DNA of 64,000 nt from NCBI RefSeq assembly GCF_000328705.1, contig NC_019673.1:6324001-6388000 (forward strand), given 5' to 3'. Below are positions 38,458-47,239 of the stretch, in pieces. The position numbers and the translations under genes were made by a program. Position 1 is the first letter of the stretch, and each line of letters starts with the position of its first letter. Origin of the DNA: Saccharothrix espanaensis DSM 44229 (GTDB taxonomy: Bacteria; Actinomycetota; Actinomycetes; Mycobacteriales; Pseudonocardiaceae). The notes below the pieces were generated by a model. The model searched no databases, was not told where the DNA came from, and saw nothing but the letters and a program-made list of their open reading frames with translations.

Positions 38458-41448
38458 TCAGCCCTCGGCGATCCGCTCGGCCAGCGCGGCGGGGGTGGGC
38501 GCGGCGAACACCGCGGTGGGTGGCAGGTCGACGCCGAGCACCTCCTTGACGGCGACCACGAGGTCCACCGCGCGCACCGAGTCGCCGCCGAGCAGGAAGA
38601 AGTCGTCCTGCTGCGCCACCGCACCGACCGCCAGGACCTGGCCGAACAGCCCGGACACCGCGCGCTGCAACGGGGTGGGCACCGGTTCCGCACGACGAAG
38701 CGAGGCCCGGACCGGGCGCGCGGCCAACGCCAGCCGATCGACCTTCCCGTTGCGGGTCAACGGGAACTCGGCCAGCGCGGTGACGAACGGCGGCACCATT
38801 GCCGAGGGCAGCTTCCCCGCCAGGAAAGCGCGCAGCGCGGCCGGGTCGACCGGCCGGCCCGACGACAGCACGAAGGCGTGCAGCACCCGCAGGTCCCGAC
38901 TGCGACCGGTCGCGACGACGACCGCCGCGCGCACCGACGGGTGCTCGGTGAGAGCGGCCTCCACCTCGCCCAGTTCGATGCGCACGCCCTGGATCTTGAC
39001 CTGGAAGTCCTCCCGGCCCAGGATCTCGATCCGCCCGTCGGGCAGGTACCGGCCGAGGTCGCCGGAGGCGTAGCAGCGCCGGCCCGTGTCCGGGTCGGTG
39101 TGGAAGGCCGCTTCGGTGCGCTCCGGGTCGCGCCAGTAGCCCTGCGCCAGCCCCACCGCGCTGGAGATGTGGATCTCGCCGGGCACCCAGTCCGGCCGGT
39201 GCGCGCCACCCGGCCCGAGCACGTGGTAGCTCTGGTTGGTCATGGGAACGCCCAGCGGGATGCTGATCGACTCCGGGTCCACCCGGTCGACGGGGTTGAT
39301 GACCGACCACACGCAGGACTCGGCGGGCCCGCCGCTGCCGATCACCCGGACGGCCGGATTGGCCGCCCACACGCGTCCGGGCAGCGTCACCGGAATCCAG
39401 TCGCCGGCGAGGATCACCAAGCGCAGCGGGTCGACCAGTCCGGTGCGACCGTCCGCCTCCAAGTACGTCAGCAGCATCTCCAGCAGCGGCGGTACCGAGT
39501 TCCAGAACGTGACACCGTGCCCGGAGACCAGCTCGGCCCAGTGCCCGGGATCGGGGTTCGGCGACGAGTCGGGCAGCACGACCGCGCCGCCCGCGTCGAG
39601 AATGCCGAAGACGTCGTACACGGAGAGGTCGAAGTGCAGCCCCGACACGGCCAGGCAGCGGTCGTCGGGGCCCACCCCGAAGCGCGGGTTGATGTCGCGA
39701 ATGGTGTTCAGCGCGCCCCGGTGGTCGACCGCGACCCCCTTGGGCCGACCGGTCGAGCCCGACGTGAAGATGACGTAGGCCAAGTCGTCCGGCTGCTGCA
39801 CGGCGTCCAGCGGGCCGCCGTCCTCCCCGTCGAAGTCGTCGTCGACGCACAGCACCCGCACCTGCTCCGGCCAGTCCAGCGCACCCGCCAGCCGCCGCTG
39901 GGTGAGCACGAGGTCGACCTCGCCGCGCGCGAGCAGCTCCCGCAAGCGCTCTCCCGGCACCGCGTGGTCGATCGGCAGGTACGCGGCCCCCGCGGCGAGC
40001 ACCCCGTGGGCGGCCACGACCTGCTCCCAGCCCTTGGCCATGACCACGGCGACCAACCGGTTGGGCCGGGCACCCAGGTGCCGCAAACGTCTGCCGACCT
40101 GGTTGACCCGCCGGTCCAACTCGCGGTAGTCGATCCGCCGGGTGGCGGTGAGCACGGCGGGTGCTTCCGGGCGGACTTGGGCGTGCGCGGCGATCGCCTG
40201 GTGCAGCAGGGATTCCGGCGGCGGGGCGTCGGTGGCGTTGACCAGCGCCCGGCGGGCGAGCTGGTCCGGCGGCAACGTCACCGGACGGGCGTCGGACCAC
40301 AGCGCCGGGTCCGCTGCCAGCCCGTGCAGCAGCCGATCGAGCGCCCGGGTGAGATCGGCGACCAGCCCCGGTGGGAACACCCGCTCCCGGTGGTCGACCT
40401 CGCACCGCAGCCCGCCCGCGCGCTCCCGGAACCGGAACGCCAGGTCGACGTGCGGCTCGTACACCCGTGACAGCGCCGGCTCGGGCACGTCGGAGGCCAC
40501 GCCGAGCGCGAGGTCCACCACCACCGGGAAGCCGCTACGGGTGCCGTTGCGCCGGTTCACCTCGCGGAGCACCCGCGCGCCGTCGAACGCCCGGTGCGCG
40601 AGGTCCTGCTCCCGTTGCCGGTGCGCCGCGCGCGCCCGGTCGGCGAACACCCCTCCCGTCTCGTCCAGTGCGGTGAGCACGGCGGTGTCGCCGTTGCCGA
40701 CCTCGGCGCGGGCCGCGCCCGGCACCGGGCAGACCACGGTGAAGCGGTCGCCTTTGCTCCACCTGCGCAGCACCTCGCCCACCGCGGCCAGCAGGAGGTC
40801 CTCCGGGGTGACCCCGTGCTCGGCTGCCCGTTCCCGCAGCGCCCGCCAGCGCGCGCGGGGCAGCTGGGCGAGTTCGCGGGCCTGCTCGTGGCCCGTGGCA
40901 CCGGGCAGGCGGGGCAGGTCCGGAGCGGGTGGCAGCTCGTCCAAGCGGGCCAGCCAGTACGCGCGGGCGTCGGCGAGGTCGGCGCACTCCGGCACGGGCG
41001 CGGAGTTCCCGGTGGCCACCGTGCCGAGCAGCTCACGTCCGAGCAGGCCGTAGACGCTGTGCTCGTCGGCGACGATCAGGTCGACCCGCAGGTGCAGCAG
41101 ACCCCGCCCGCCGGGTAGCAAGCTCACGACGAGGTCGGCGGGCTGGTCCCGGCCGGCCGCGCCGAGTTCCGCGCGCAGCCGGTCCAGCGCCCGGCCGACG
41201 ACGTCCGGTCGGGCCCCGCTCAGGTCGAGCACGGGCACCTCGACCGGTCCGGGCCGCGCCACATCGGTGGTGCCCTCGGCACCCACCGACGTGCGCAGCG
41301 CCGGGTGCCGCCGAACCAGCCCGGCCCACCTGCGCCGCAGCCGTTCGGCGTCCACGGTGTCCAGCGCCCACTCGACGTAGCGGTGACAGGGAGCGGACTC
41401 CAGTTCCCGGCCGAACCACAGCGCGTACTGCCGGTCGTTGAGCGTCAA
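38458..41448 (-). CDS. NRPS module Cy-A-PCP with Cys-like adenylation domain
   Basis: 996 aa from a TTG at 41448, with GGAGG five bases upstream. The first domain lacks HHxxxDG; it has DLIVADEHS (Asp123, Asp128, Ser131), the DxxxxDxxS motif of heterocyclization domains. The adenylation domain has FTSGSTGRPKG, SGGPAES in place of YGPTE (common in Cy-linked modules), YASGDL and RNGKVDR. The code begins DLYN and ends with Trp, close to the cysteine code DLYNLSLIWK. PCP motif LLGGDSVRAVD. Predicted to condense and cyclise Cys (possibly Ser/Thr) to a thiazoline. No oxidase domain is fused. It converges on the sulfotransferase gene. Confidence 0.93.
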   Translation of the reverse strand: MTLNDRQYALWFGRELESAPCHRYVEWALDTVDAERLRRRWAGLVRRHPALRTSVGAEGTTDVARPGPVEVPVLDLSGARPDVVGRALDRLRAELGAAGRDQPADLVVSLLPGGRGLLHLRVDLIVADEHSVYGLLGRELLGTVATGNSAPVPECADLADARAYWLARLDELPPAPDLPRLPGATGHEQARELAQLPRARWRALRERAAEHGVTPEDLLLAAVGEVLRRWSKGDRFTVVCPVPGAARAEVGNGDTAVLTALDETGGVFADRARAAHRQREQDLAHRAFDGARVLREVNRRNGTRSGFPVVVDLALGVASDVPEPALSRVYEPHVDLAFRFRERAGGLRCEVDHRERVFPPGLVADLTRALDRLLHGLAADPALWSDARPVTLPPDQLARRALVNATDAPPPESLLHQAIAAHAQVRPEAPAVLTATRRIDYRELDRRVNQVGRRLRHLGARPNRLVAVVMAKGWEQVVAAHGVLAAGAAYLPIDHAVPGERLRELLARGEVDLVLTQRRLAGALDWPEQVRVLCVDDDFDGEDGGPLDAVQQPDDLAYVIFTSGSTGRPKGVAVDHRGALNTIRDINPRFGVGPDDRCLAVSGLHFDLSVYDVFGILDAGGAVVLPDSSPNPDPGHWAELVSGHGVTFWNSVPPLLEMLLTYLEADGRTGLVDPLRLVILAGDWIPVTLPGRVWAANPAVRVIGSGGPAESCVWSVINPVDRVDPESISIPLGVPMTNQSYHVLGPGGAHRPDWVPGEIHISSAVGLAQGYWRDPERTEAAFHTDPDTGRRCYASGDLGRYLPDGRIEILGREDFQVKIQGVRIELGEVEAALTEHPSVRAAVVVATGRSRDLRVLHAFVLSSGRPVDPAALRAFLAGKLPSAMVPPFVTALAEFPLTRNGKVDRLALAARPVRASLRRAEPVPTPLQRAVSGLFGQVLAVGAVAQQDDFFLLGGDSVRAVDLVVAVKEVLGVDLPPTAVFAAPTPAALAERIAEG

Positions 41449-41490
41449 CCCGGCCTCCCCCCGGCGAAGTCGACCTCTGCTCCGTCGCCC

Positions 41491-41871
41491 CTACTTCGAG
41501 GCGGTCAGTTCCGCCTCGCTGCGCAACACGCAGAACTCGTTGCCCTCGGGGTCGGCCAGCACCGCCCACCCCTTGCCATCCGGCTTGCGCCGGTCCACCA
41601 CCATCGTCGCGCCGACACCCAGCAGGCGGTCCACTTCTTCGTCCCGGGGGATCAGCGGCCGCAGGCACAGGTGCACGCGGTTCTTGCCGACCTTCGGCTC
41701 GGGAACCTGGTTGAAGAACAGGATCAACCCGTCCGCCAACGACACCGATGCCTCCGGGTCACCGGGCGCGTCCTCATCACTCACCGGCTGTCCGGTGACC
41801 TGGCTCCAGAACTGCGCCAAGGCGTACGGGTCCGGACAGTCGATGGCGAGGTTACGCACGACAGACGTCAC
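41491..41871 (-). CDS. VOC/glyoxalase-fold protein
   Basis: 126 aa from GTG 41871. Single vicinal-oxygen-chelate domain with the actinobacterial glyoxalase-like pattern: DCPDPYALAQFWSQVTG, NRVHLCLRP and VLADPEGNEFCVL. Such proteins may be metal enzymes or drug-binding resistance proteins. It lies 42 bases before the Cy-A-PCP gene in the same direction and may be the right-hand end of the cluster, possibly a self-resistance gene; equally it may be unrelated. Confidence 0.8.
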   Translation of the reverse strand: MTSVVRNLAIDCPDPYALAQFWSQVTGQPVSDEDAPGDPEASVSLADGLILFFNQVPEPKVGKNRVHLCLRPLIPRDEEVDRLLGVGATMVVDRRKPDGKGWAVLADPEGNEFCVLRSEAELTASK

Positions 41872-42621
41872 GCAGCGTCCCTTCCCAGTTCTCCTCCGTC
41901 ACCTGCGAGCGTAGCGTTGGCCGGGTGCCAGGGCCAGCGCGCCCACCCGTCGCTCGGTCCACAGCGAGAGGCGGGTGGCGGACAGGCCGCTCCACAGCAG
42001 TTGCCACCGTGGAAGTCGCGGGGCGGCACCGGCCTCAAGGTCGACTTCGTCATGGACGGCAGCCAGGCCAAAAAGGGGCGCGTCCGGCCATGGCGACAGC
42101 CGCATCCGAGCTGATCCCGGAGTCCGAACTGCTCGACGCCGGGGAGATCCGGCCGCTGGAGGACGTTCCCGACTGCAAGTTCAACCTCGACTGGCCGCAC
42201 AACTCCGGCCACGTAGCCGGCGACAGCGTGAAGGTCGGGTTCGTCGGCCGCGCTTTCGGCGCCGCGCCACCTCGCCGCGCAGCGCGACCGGGCGCAGCAT
42301 CGGCTTCGGTGGACTCCAGCAGTCCCTCCGGGGCCGAATCACATGCCGCAACATTGACCGGGGCTCGGCCTGACAGGCTGACGAGTCAGGCTAGTCCTTC
42401 GACCTCGATCGAGAGGCGGTCGTCGCCGCCAGGTGTTCGTCCGGCTACCGATAGCCACGTCACGTAGTCGTGGCGGCGCGGTCTTGCCACTTTCGTCGGG
42501 TTTGAGCGAATGGAGTGGTGAACGGCGGATGTGGCCGGCATGAACGCCATCAGGCGGTCGATCCTTCCGGTGCCGTCCGTGGGGCGGTGAATCCCGTGCG
42601 AGCGAAGGGAAGGCAAGGATC
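41872..42621. other. Intergenic stretch with no confident gene
   Basis: A 750-base gap at the edge of the cluster. A leftward frame at 41899-42105 ends LWTERRVGALALAPGQRYARR with fair codon bias and could be the tail of a decayed gene. A rightward frame from about 42090 reads IPESELLDAGEIRPLEDVPDC and looks protein-like for about 50 codons before losing coherence. I assign neither. The last 150 bases are likely leader sequence for the secreted-protein gene. Confidence 0.4.
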
Positions 42622-42960
42622 ATGCTGCAACGACTGGCTGGGAAGATCGTCTGCTGTGGTGCCGCGATGGCGCTGAGTCTGGGTGCGCCTGCGTATGCCT
42701 CGGCCTCGGCCACCGTCGGGACCGCGGATCAGGAAGGGTACTCGTGCGAGTCTGTGGAGTGGTACGGCCACGATGTCGAGGCCCAGGGGTGCGAACCGGA
42801 GGAAAGTCCCAACCTGAAGCCGGACCCGTTCATCATCTACTCCAAGCTGGACCTGCTTCCGAGGTACATCGTGTGTCAGTCCGGATCGCAGGTCTGGGAT
42901 GTCATTCGCGGAAATGATTGCGAGTACGTGTGGTATGGGTCGGATGACGAACGTGCGTGA
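42622..42960 (+). CDS. Small secreted protein of unknown function
   Basis: 112 aa. An N-terminal signal peptide (KIVCCGAAMALSLGAPAYASA, likely cut after ASA near residue 29) is followed by a short acidic mature domain with four Cys residues, two likely disulfides. AAGGGAAGGCAAGG precedes the ATG. The end of the gene is followed by a strong hairpin at 43037. I do not recognise the family; it resembles many small secreted actinomycete proteins. Confidence 0.65.
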   Translation: MLQRLAGKIVCCGAAMALSLGAPAYASASATVGTADQEGYSCESVEWYGHDVEAQGCEPEESPNLKPDPFIIYSKLDLLPRYIVCQSGSQVWDVIRGNDCEYVWYGSDDERA

Positions 42961-43036
42961 CGGCTCGTAGCGCACGTTCTCGTCGTGTCGGCGTCGAGCC
43001 GGGCCGGTGACGTGCGTCTGTCCCGAGCGAGGACGT

Positions 43037-43087
43037 GGCCCTTGGCCGGTCGTTCACTAGTGGCTGGAGGACGACCGGCCAAGGGCC
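43037..43087 (+). terminator. Long hairpin terminator after the secreted-protein gene
   Basis: Perfect 17-bp stems GGCCCTTGGCCGGTCGT (43037-43053) and its complement (43071-43087) with a 17-base loop, starting 77 bases after the stop codon. No long T run follows, as is common in actinomycetes. Confidence 0.7.
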
Positions 43088-43184
43088 TGTATCAACCGCG
43101 CGTGGCGGCCCCGGAGGACCCGTGCGGCGTCTGGCCCATCGCGTTCGGAGTGAATGAGCTTCCCCCGATAACCCGAGGCGGTTG

Positions 43185-44102
43185 TTACCTGGATGCGGTC
43201 GGTGCCGCCGGGATGGTATCTGGCTGGGTCTGGGTGGCGTGCCAGGCGGCTTCGTACTCGTCGGGGCTGAGCCAGCCGAGGTCCTTCTGGATGCGCTCGG
43301 TGTTGTAGAACCCGTCGATATAAAGGAACAGCTCGTTCTCGGCCTCGTCATGGGTGCGCCAGGACCGTCGGTAGACCAGCTCGATCTTGAGCGTGGAGAA
43401 GAAGTTCTCCATCAGGGCGTTGTCGTAGGAGTCGCCGACCGACCCCATCGAGGGCAGGGTTCCGTTGTCCGCCAACCGTTCCGTGAACCGGAAGGCCGTG
43501 TAGGTCGAGCCGCGGTCGCTGTGGTGGATCAGCTGTCCGTCGCGCACGTCGCGGGACCAGATGGCGTACTCCAGGGCGCCAAGCACGAGGTCGGTGTCGC
43601 AGCGGTCGCTGGTCTTCCAGCCCACGATCCGGTTGGAGAACGCGTCACGGACGGCCGCGAGCCAGAAGACGCCCTCGCCGGTGCGGATCCGGGTCGCGTC
43701 GGCCACCCACAACCGGTCCGGTGCGGCTGCGCTGAAGTCCCGGTTCACCCGATCCGGTGCCGGCGCGGCCCGCGGATCCCGCCTGGTCGACGGCGTCCGC
43801 CACTGTTTGCGCAGGAAGGCGCCCTGCAGACCGGCCTGGCGCATCAGCCGCTCGACACGCTTGCGCGACACGCGGACACCCCGACGCCGCAGGACCTGGT
43901 GCACCCGCGGGCTGCCGTAGGTGCCGCCGGAGGCGGTGTGGATGTCGGTGATCTCCGCGGTGATCGCCCGGTCCTCGCGTTCGCGGTCCGACGGGTCGGC
44001 CTGTCGGGCCACCCAGCCGTGGTAGGTGGAGGAGGAGACACCCAGGACCCGGAGGACGAACTCGACCCCGAAGCGGCCGCGAAGCTGCTCGACGAGCTTC
44101 AC
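43185..44102 (-). CDS. IS3-family transposase OrfB (DDE integrase core)
   Basis: 305 aa. Catalytic triad Asp in LWVADATRI, Asp in IHHSDRGSTY and Glu in NALMENFFSTLKIE; C-terminal YNTERIQKDLGWLSPDEYE is typical of the family. The GTG at 44102 overlaps the orfA stop, and a TTTTTT slippery run at 44136-44141 allows the -1 frameshift that makes the OrfAB fusion transposase. No disruption is seen. Confidence 0.93.
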   Translation of the reverse strand: MKLVEQLRGRFGVEFVLRVLGVSSSTYHGWVARQADPSDREREDRAITAEITDIHTASGGTYGSPRVHQVLRRRGVRVSRKRVERLMRQAGLQGAFLRKQWRTPSTRRDPRAAPAPDRVNRDFSAAAPDRLWVADATRIRTGEGVFWLAAVRDAFSNRIVGWKTSDRCDTDLVLGALEYAIWSRDVRDGQLIHHSDRGSTYTAFRFTERLADNGTLPSMGSVGDSYDNALMENFFSTLKIELVYRRSWRTHDEAENELFLYIDGFYNTERIQKDLGWLSPDEYEAAWHATQTQPDTIPAAPTASR

Positions 44103-44410
44103 GACCGTCGCCGGGTCGGGTCGAGTTCCGCCGCGAAAAAAGCGGACGCGGTCTTCAGGATCTCGTTGGCCCGCTTCAGTTCCGCGTTCTCCTTGCGCAG
44201 CCGGCGCAGCTCCTCCGACTCACCGGTGGTGTGTCGGTCGTCGTGCTCGCCGCGGTCGGCCTCGTCCTGCCGGATCCAGTTCCGCAACGCCTCGTGATGC
44301 ACGCCCAACTGCTCGGCCAGGCGCCGGATCACCGGCTTCGGATCCGACTCCCGGTACAACCGGACCGCACGGGACCTCAACTCGTCGGGGTACTTCTTCG
44401 GTGCTGCCAC
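44099..44410 (-). CDS. IS3-family transposase OrfA (helix-turn-helix)
   Basis: 103 aa. DNA-binding start KKYPDELRSRAVRLYRESD with the HTH around residues 20-50, then a leucine-zipper-like coil EELRRLRKENAELKRANEIL. It begins 66 bases inside the right inverted repeat and is joined to OrfB by the frameshift site. Confidence 0.92.
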   Translation of the reverse strand: MAAPKKYPDELRSRAVRLYRESDPKPVIRRLAEQLGVHHEALRNWIRQDEADRGEHDDRHTTGESEELRRLRKENAELKRANEILKTASAFFAAELDPTRRRS

Positions 44411-44571
44411 GGACGACTCCCTTCAGGCCCCATCGGACCATGCCTGGAAAGCCACCGAGCTATCGGGGGAACCTCAGAGTTCCTGTTCGTGGCGGGTCTG
44501 GTCGGCAGACTCCGGTGGAGACGGCCGCTCGAGTGTTGCCGGTTCAGGTCCGTCCGGCCGAGATCAAGGGC

Positions 44572-45636
44572 TCACGTCTTCCGCACCTCCAGAACCAGTG
44601 GCCGACCGTCGTCAACCGCGACCAGCGCATCGAAGTCACCCGAGAGCGGATACTTCACCGAGCCGAATATCGGGACTTCGTACTCGATCTCGGACGCGAA
44701 GCTGCCCGTCACGTGCAGCAACCCGCTCGACTCGTCAAAAGCCATTCTGGCGTTCACCAAGGGATCGCCGCTGAATGTCCAGGAAGCTCGCCCTCCGCTA
44801 CCCAGATTCACTTCCGGGCAGCGTGCCGGGAAGGGCAGGCGGCCCGCTTTCGCACAGTCGTCGAATACGCTCTTCACCAGGGGCCGGACCTCATCGAGGG
44901 AAACATCGGGGGTGATCTTCCGAACAGTCTTGACCGGAACGGGTAGGCGGGTGATTGGAGACACAGACGCTTTACCGTCACGCCAGAACACCTCAGCCGA
45001 GTACCCGACCACGCGGGTCTTGGTCTTCTCCCCCCATGCCTCTTGGTAATTGATCGACATCACCGCGTTGCCACGGACGTTGAACCGGTCCTCACGCCAG
45101 GCGCTCTGGAGGCCATCCACCGGATCACCGTGCATGGACCAGGCGACGGACTCCCCCGACACCACCGCTTCGCTCTGAGGGCAATTGGCCGGCGCCGGGA
45201 CCACCGCTTTCGCGCAGTCCGTGATCGCGTTGCGCACCGCGGTTCTGACGGCGTCATCCGTAGCGCCGACCGGCCTCTCCCCCGCATCCTCCGTGAACTT
45301 GTCGTCCGGGTCCGGGAGGCAGGACAGAACGATCAACGCAATGGCAGCGAGCAAGGCAGCGAGCAACACCTTGGGCGACACGGTCACCCTGTGCACCGAC
45401 TCCGACGGATCGCTCGCCTCGACGCCCGGGACATCCGCCAGAGGCGGGGCCAGGCGGTCGTCCGCCGCGCCTCCCTTCAGGGGGATCACCACATGGAACT
45501 TGATGAGTTCCCTGACGTGAAAGACGATAGACGTCTTGACGATCTTCAGGTAGCCGGTGTTGCCTATGGATGAATCCCCGGACGCCGTGGCGTGCCCGGT
45601 GTTCGACACCGTGTGATTCTCAGATTTCATCTTCAC
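44572..45636 (-). CDS. Membrane-anchored protein with N-terminal TG-rich signalling-type motif and duplicated domain
   Basis: 354 aa from GTG 45636 (ATG at 45630 also possible). Residues 10-28 read VSNTGHATASGDSSIGNTG, matching the motif repeated at the C-terminus of the protein encoded just upstream. A membrane segment follows near residues 88-106 (VLLAALLAAIALIVLSC). The rest is two related units of roughly 100 aa, each with DCAKA, a second Cys (CPQSE or CPEVN) and a WxxxGDP motif (WSMHGDP, WTFSGDP). Family unknown; the duplicated part faintly resembles NTF2/MecA-type extracytoplasmic domains. Probably one operon with the upstream gene (59-base gap). Confidence 0.7.
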   Translation of the reverse strand: MKMKSENHTVSNTGHATASGDSSIGNTGYLKIVKTSIVFHVRELIKFHVVIPLKGGAADDRLAPPLADVPGVEASDPSESVHRVTVSPKVLLAALLAAIALIVLSCLPDPDDKFTEDAGERPVGATDDAVRTAVRNAITDCAKAVVPAPANCPQSEAVVSGESVAWSMHGDPVDGLQSAWREDRFNVRGNAVMSINYQEAWGEKTKTRVVGYSAEVFWRDGKASVSPITRLPVPVKTVRKITPDVSLDEVRPLVKSVFDDCAKAGRLPFPARCPEVNLGSGGRASWTFSGDPLVNARMAFDESSGLLHVTGSFASEIEYEVPIFGSVKYPLSGDFDALVAVDDGRPLVLEVRKT

Positions 45637-45695
45637 CTACAGCCGAGCCCCGCACGTGCTGACCCTCATCGCCGACCAGAGCACCGGGACGGGAG

Positions 45696-46043
45696 TCAGT
45701 CAGCCCGGAATCCGGAGTTCGCCTCGCCATCCGTCGCCTCCGCCCTGCCGGTGTCGCGGACGCGCACGAAACCGGTTCGGCGCACCTCTCCCGACAGGCC
45801 CGTGTTCGCCTGCCCGTTCCCCGTGGACACCGCGTCGCCGGTTCTCGACACGTCGATCGAGTCGGCTGATCGAGTTCCTCGCAGCGCAGCCCACACAGCC
45901 ACCCCTACCGCAGCCACGGAAGCCAGCGCCGATGCCACTACAGCGATCTTGTTCGCTTCATCCCACGTCACCACGGCGATCCAGACACCAAGCACGGTCA
46001 CCGCGACAAGAGCGACAATCAGCACCATCCTGCCCTTGGTCAT
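45696..46043 (-). CDS. Two-TM small protein with duplicated C-terminal TG-rich motif
   Basis: 115 aa from ATG 46043, placed just before the first membrane helix; an open frame continues upstream to 46178. Two hydrophobic segments (about 5-26 and 32-54) are followed by two copies of a low-complexity motif: DVSRTGDAVSTGNGQANTG (64-82) and RVRDTGRAEATDGEANSG (94-111). One copy occurs at the N-terminus of the downstream protein. A small membrane protein with a C-terminal motif paired to a neighbour with an N-terminal copy resembles the genetic logic of bacterial amyloid-type signalling pairs. Confidence 0.65.
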   Translation of the reverse strand: MTKGRMVLIVALVAVTVLGVWIAVVTWDEANKIAVVASALASVAAVGVAVWAALRGTRSADSIDVSRTGDAVSTGNGQANTGLSGEVRRTGFVRVRDTGRAEATDGEANSGFRAD

Positions 46044-46654
46044 CGGGAGAGCATCCCGCACCACAGGCAGCCTCGTAACGGAGGGTGTCACGATTCGAAC
46101 GGTCGGCCGAACGACGGGTTCGCGCACATACACCCGAATGGGGGCGGTCTTGTTGCGCGCAGTCGAACCAAGCCGCACAAGCGCAAAATTGCGGACTTGA
46201 CCCGGATCATCTCGAAAGATCCACGGCTATCGCTGACGGAGAGGCGGTAAGGCGCCTCGCGAATGACTTCCGATCAAGGACGAGGCCGCTCTCGGCCTTC
46301 ATTCCTCGAGGTAGCCGTAGTCCGAGTGGCGACGGAACGGTGAGGGCTGCCTTTCAAGTAGCACTGGCGGCGTCGTTGAGCGGACGGTTGGGATGATATT
46401 CAGGCGGGGCTGTCAGGCTGCTGGCGGGGTGGCGAAGGTGTAGGTGCCGACCGGGGCGGCGACGTTCGACACGTCGGTGCCGACCACGTTGACCGGGTGA
46501 CCAGTGCACGCGACATGTCGTCATCGGTCGGTCGCTACGGGCGGATCGGCCGGTGGCAGGGCCGTGATGGGGCGGGACCGAACCCGATTGCCTGGATGGC
46601 CTGCCGGAACCGAATGAAGGTGGATTCGTCGGATACCCGTCGCCGTGGCAGGGG
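46044..46654. other. Gap with a possible gene-tail fragment
   Basis: No complete gene. On the minus strand around 46404-46502 a short frame reads GHPVNVVGTDVSNVAAPVGTYTF before a stop; it resembles the very end of a secreted protein and may be a decayed fragment. The remainder has no supported feature, apart from the upstream region of the two-TM gene. Confidence 0.35.
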
Positions 46655-46918
46655 TCAGCCGAGGTCTTCCAACCACAGCACGCGTTCGACGATGACCCGC
46701 TGTTGTTGTTCGAGGATGATGTAGATGATCAGGCCGTGGCCGAAGCCGTAGACGAGTTGGCGCAGTGCCCCGCCGGGGTTGGCGCGGTGGTAGGGCTCGC
46801 CGTGCCAGGGCTCGTGGGTCAGCAGAGTCATCGCCTCGGCGAACGGGGTGCCGGCTTCCGCGGGCAGTGCGTGGACCTGGTCCCAGACCTCGTCTGGGAA
46901 CTCGATCGTGTAGGTCAC
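46655..46918 (-). CDS. ParE/RelE-like small toxin candidate
   Basis: 87 aa from GTG 46918, immediately after the stop of the upstream gene. MTYTIEFPDEVWDQVHALP at the start, a central LTHEPWHGEPYHRANPGG, and a C-terminal beta pattern LVYGFGHGLIIYIILEQQQRVIVERVLWL fit the RelE/ParE fold. In actinomycetes DUF6247 genes are commonly followed by such a protein. Probable type II toxin, by context and fold pattern. Confidence 0.65.
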   Translation of the reverse strand: MTYTIEFPDEVWDQVHALPAEAGTPFAEAMTLLTHEPWHGEPYHRANPGGALRQLVYGFGHGLIIYIILEQQQRVIVERVLWLEDLG

Positions 46919-47239
46919 CTACAGGCCGCGTTCCGTCCGCAGTTCGTCCCACGTGTGCAGCCGCTGCGGAGGCTGACCGGCCAGGGTCTGGTCGACGCGG
47001 GCCAGCATCCGCCGGTGGGCGGCGGGGTCGTGTCGGGTGACGGTGGCGATACGCCGCCAGTGGTCGAGCACGTCGTGGACCGGTTGCAGGCTGGAACGCT
47101 CGACGGCCTGGCCCAGGGCGTGGCGGCAGTCGGCGTCGAAGGCGTCGCGTTCCTCGGGCAGCAGCGCGGCACGGATCGCCTCGGGGGTCCTGCCGACCTC
47201 CGGGGGCTGCTGGTGCGCGGCGGCTGCGGTCACACCCAC
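46919..47239 (-). CDS. DUF6247-like antitoxin candidate
   Basis: 106 aa. The core TPEAIRAALLPEERDAFDADCRHALGQA, followed by LDHWRRIATV, matches my memory of the DUF6247 family of actinomycete small proteins. It is followed directly by the ParE-like gene, the antitoxin-first order of type II modules. Start is the GTG at 47239. Confidence 0.65.
   Translation of the reverse strand: MGVTAAAAHQQPPEVGRTPEAIRAALLPEERDAFDADCRHALGQAVERSSLQPVHDVLDHWRRIATVTRHDPAAHRRMLARVDQTLAGQPPQRLHTWDELRTERGL

Larger units (their letters stand above)
43155..44476 (-). mobile_element. IS3-family insertion sequence, apparently intact
   Basis: About 1.32 kb bounded by imperfect inverted repeats beginning TGAGCTTCCCCCGATA on the left and TGAGGTTCCCCCGATA (complement) on the right. 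It carries overlapping orfA and orfB, both open with complete catalytic residues. Flanking trinucleotides (GAA and GAG) do not give an exact target duplication. The right end is nearly identical to the left end of the remnant at 58995. Confidence 0.88.

Noticed and set aside
42902..43351. Leftward open frames across the terminator hairpin and IS3 end
   Set aside because: They cross the hairpin and the IS boundary and show no protein-like sequence.
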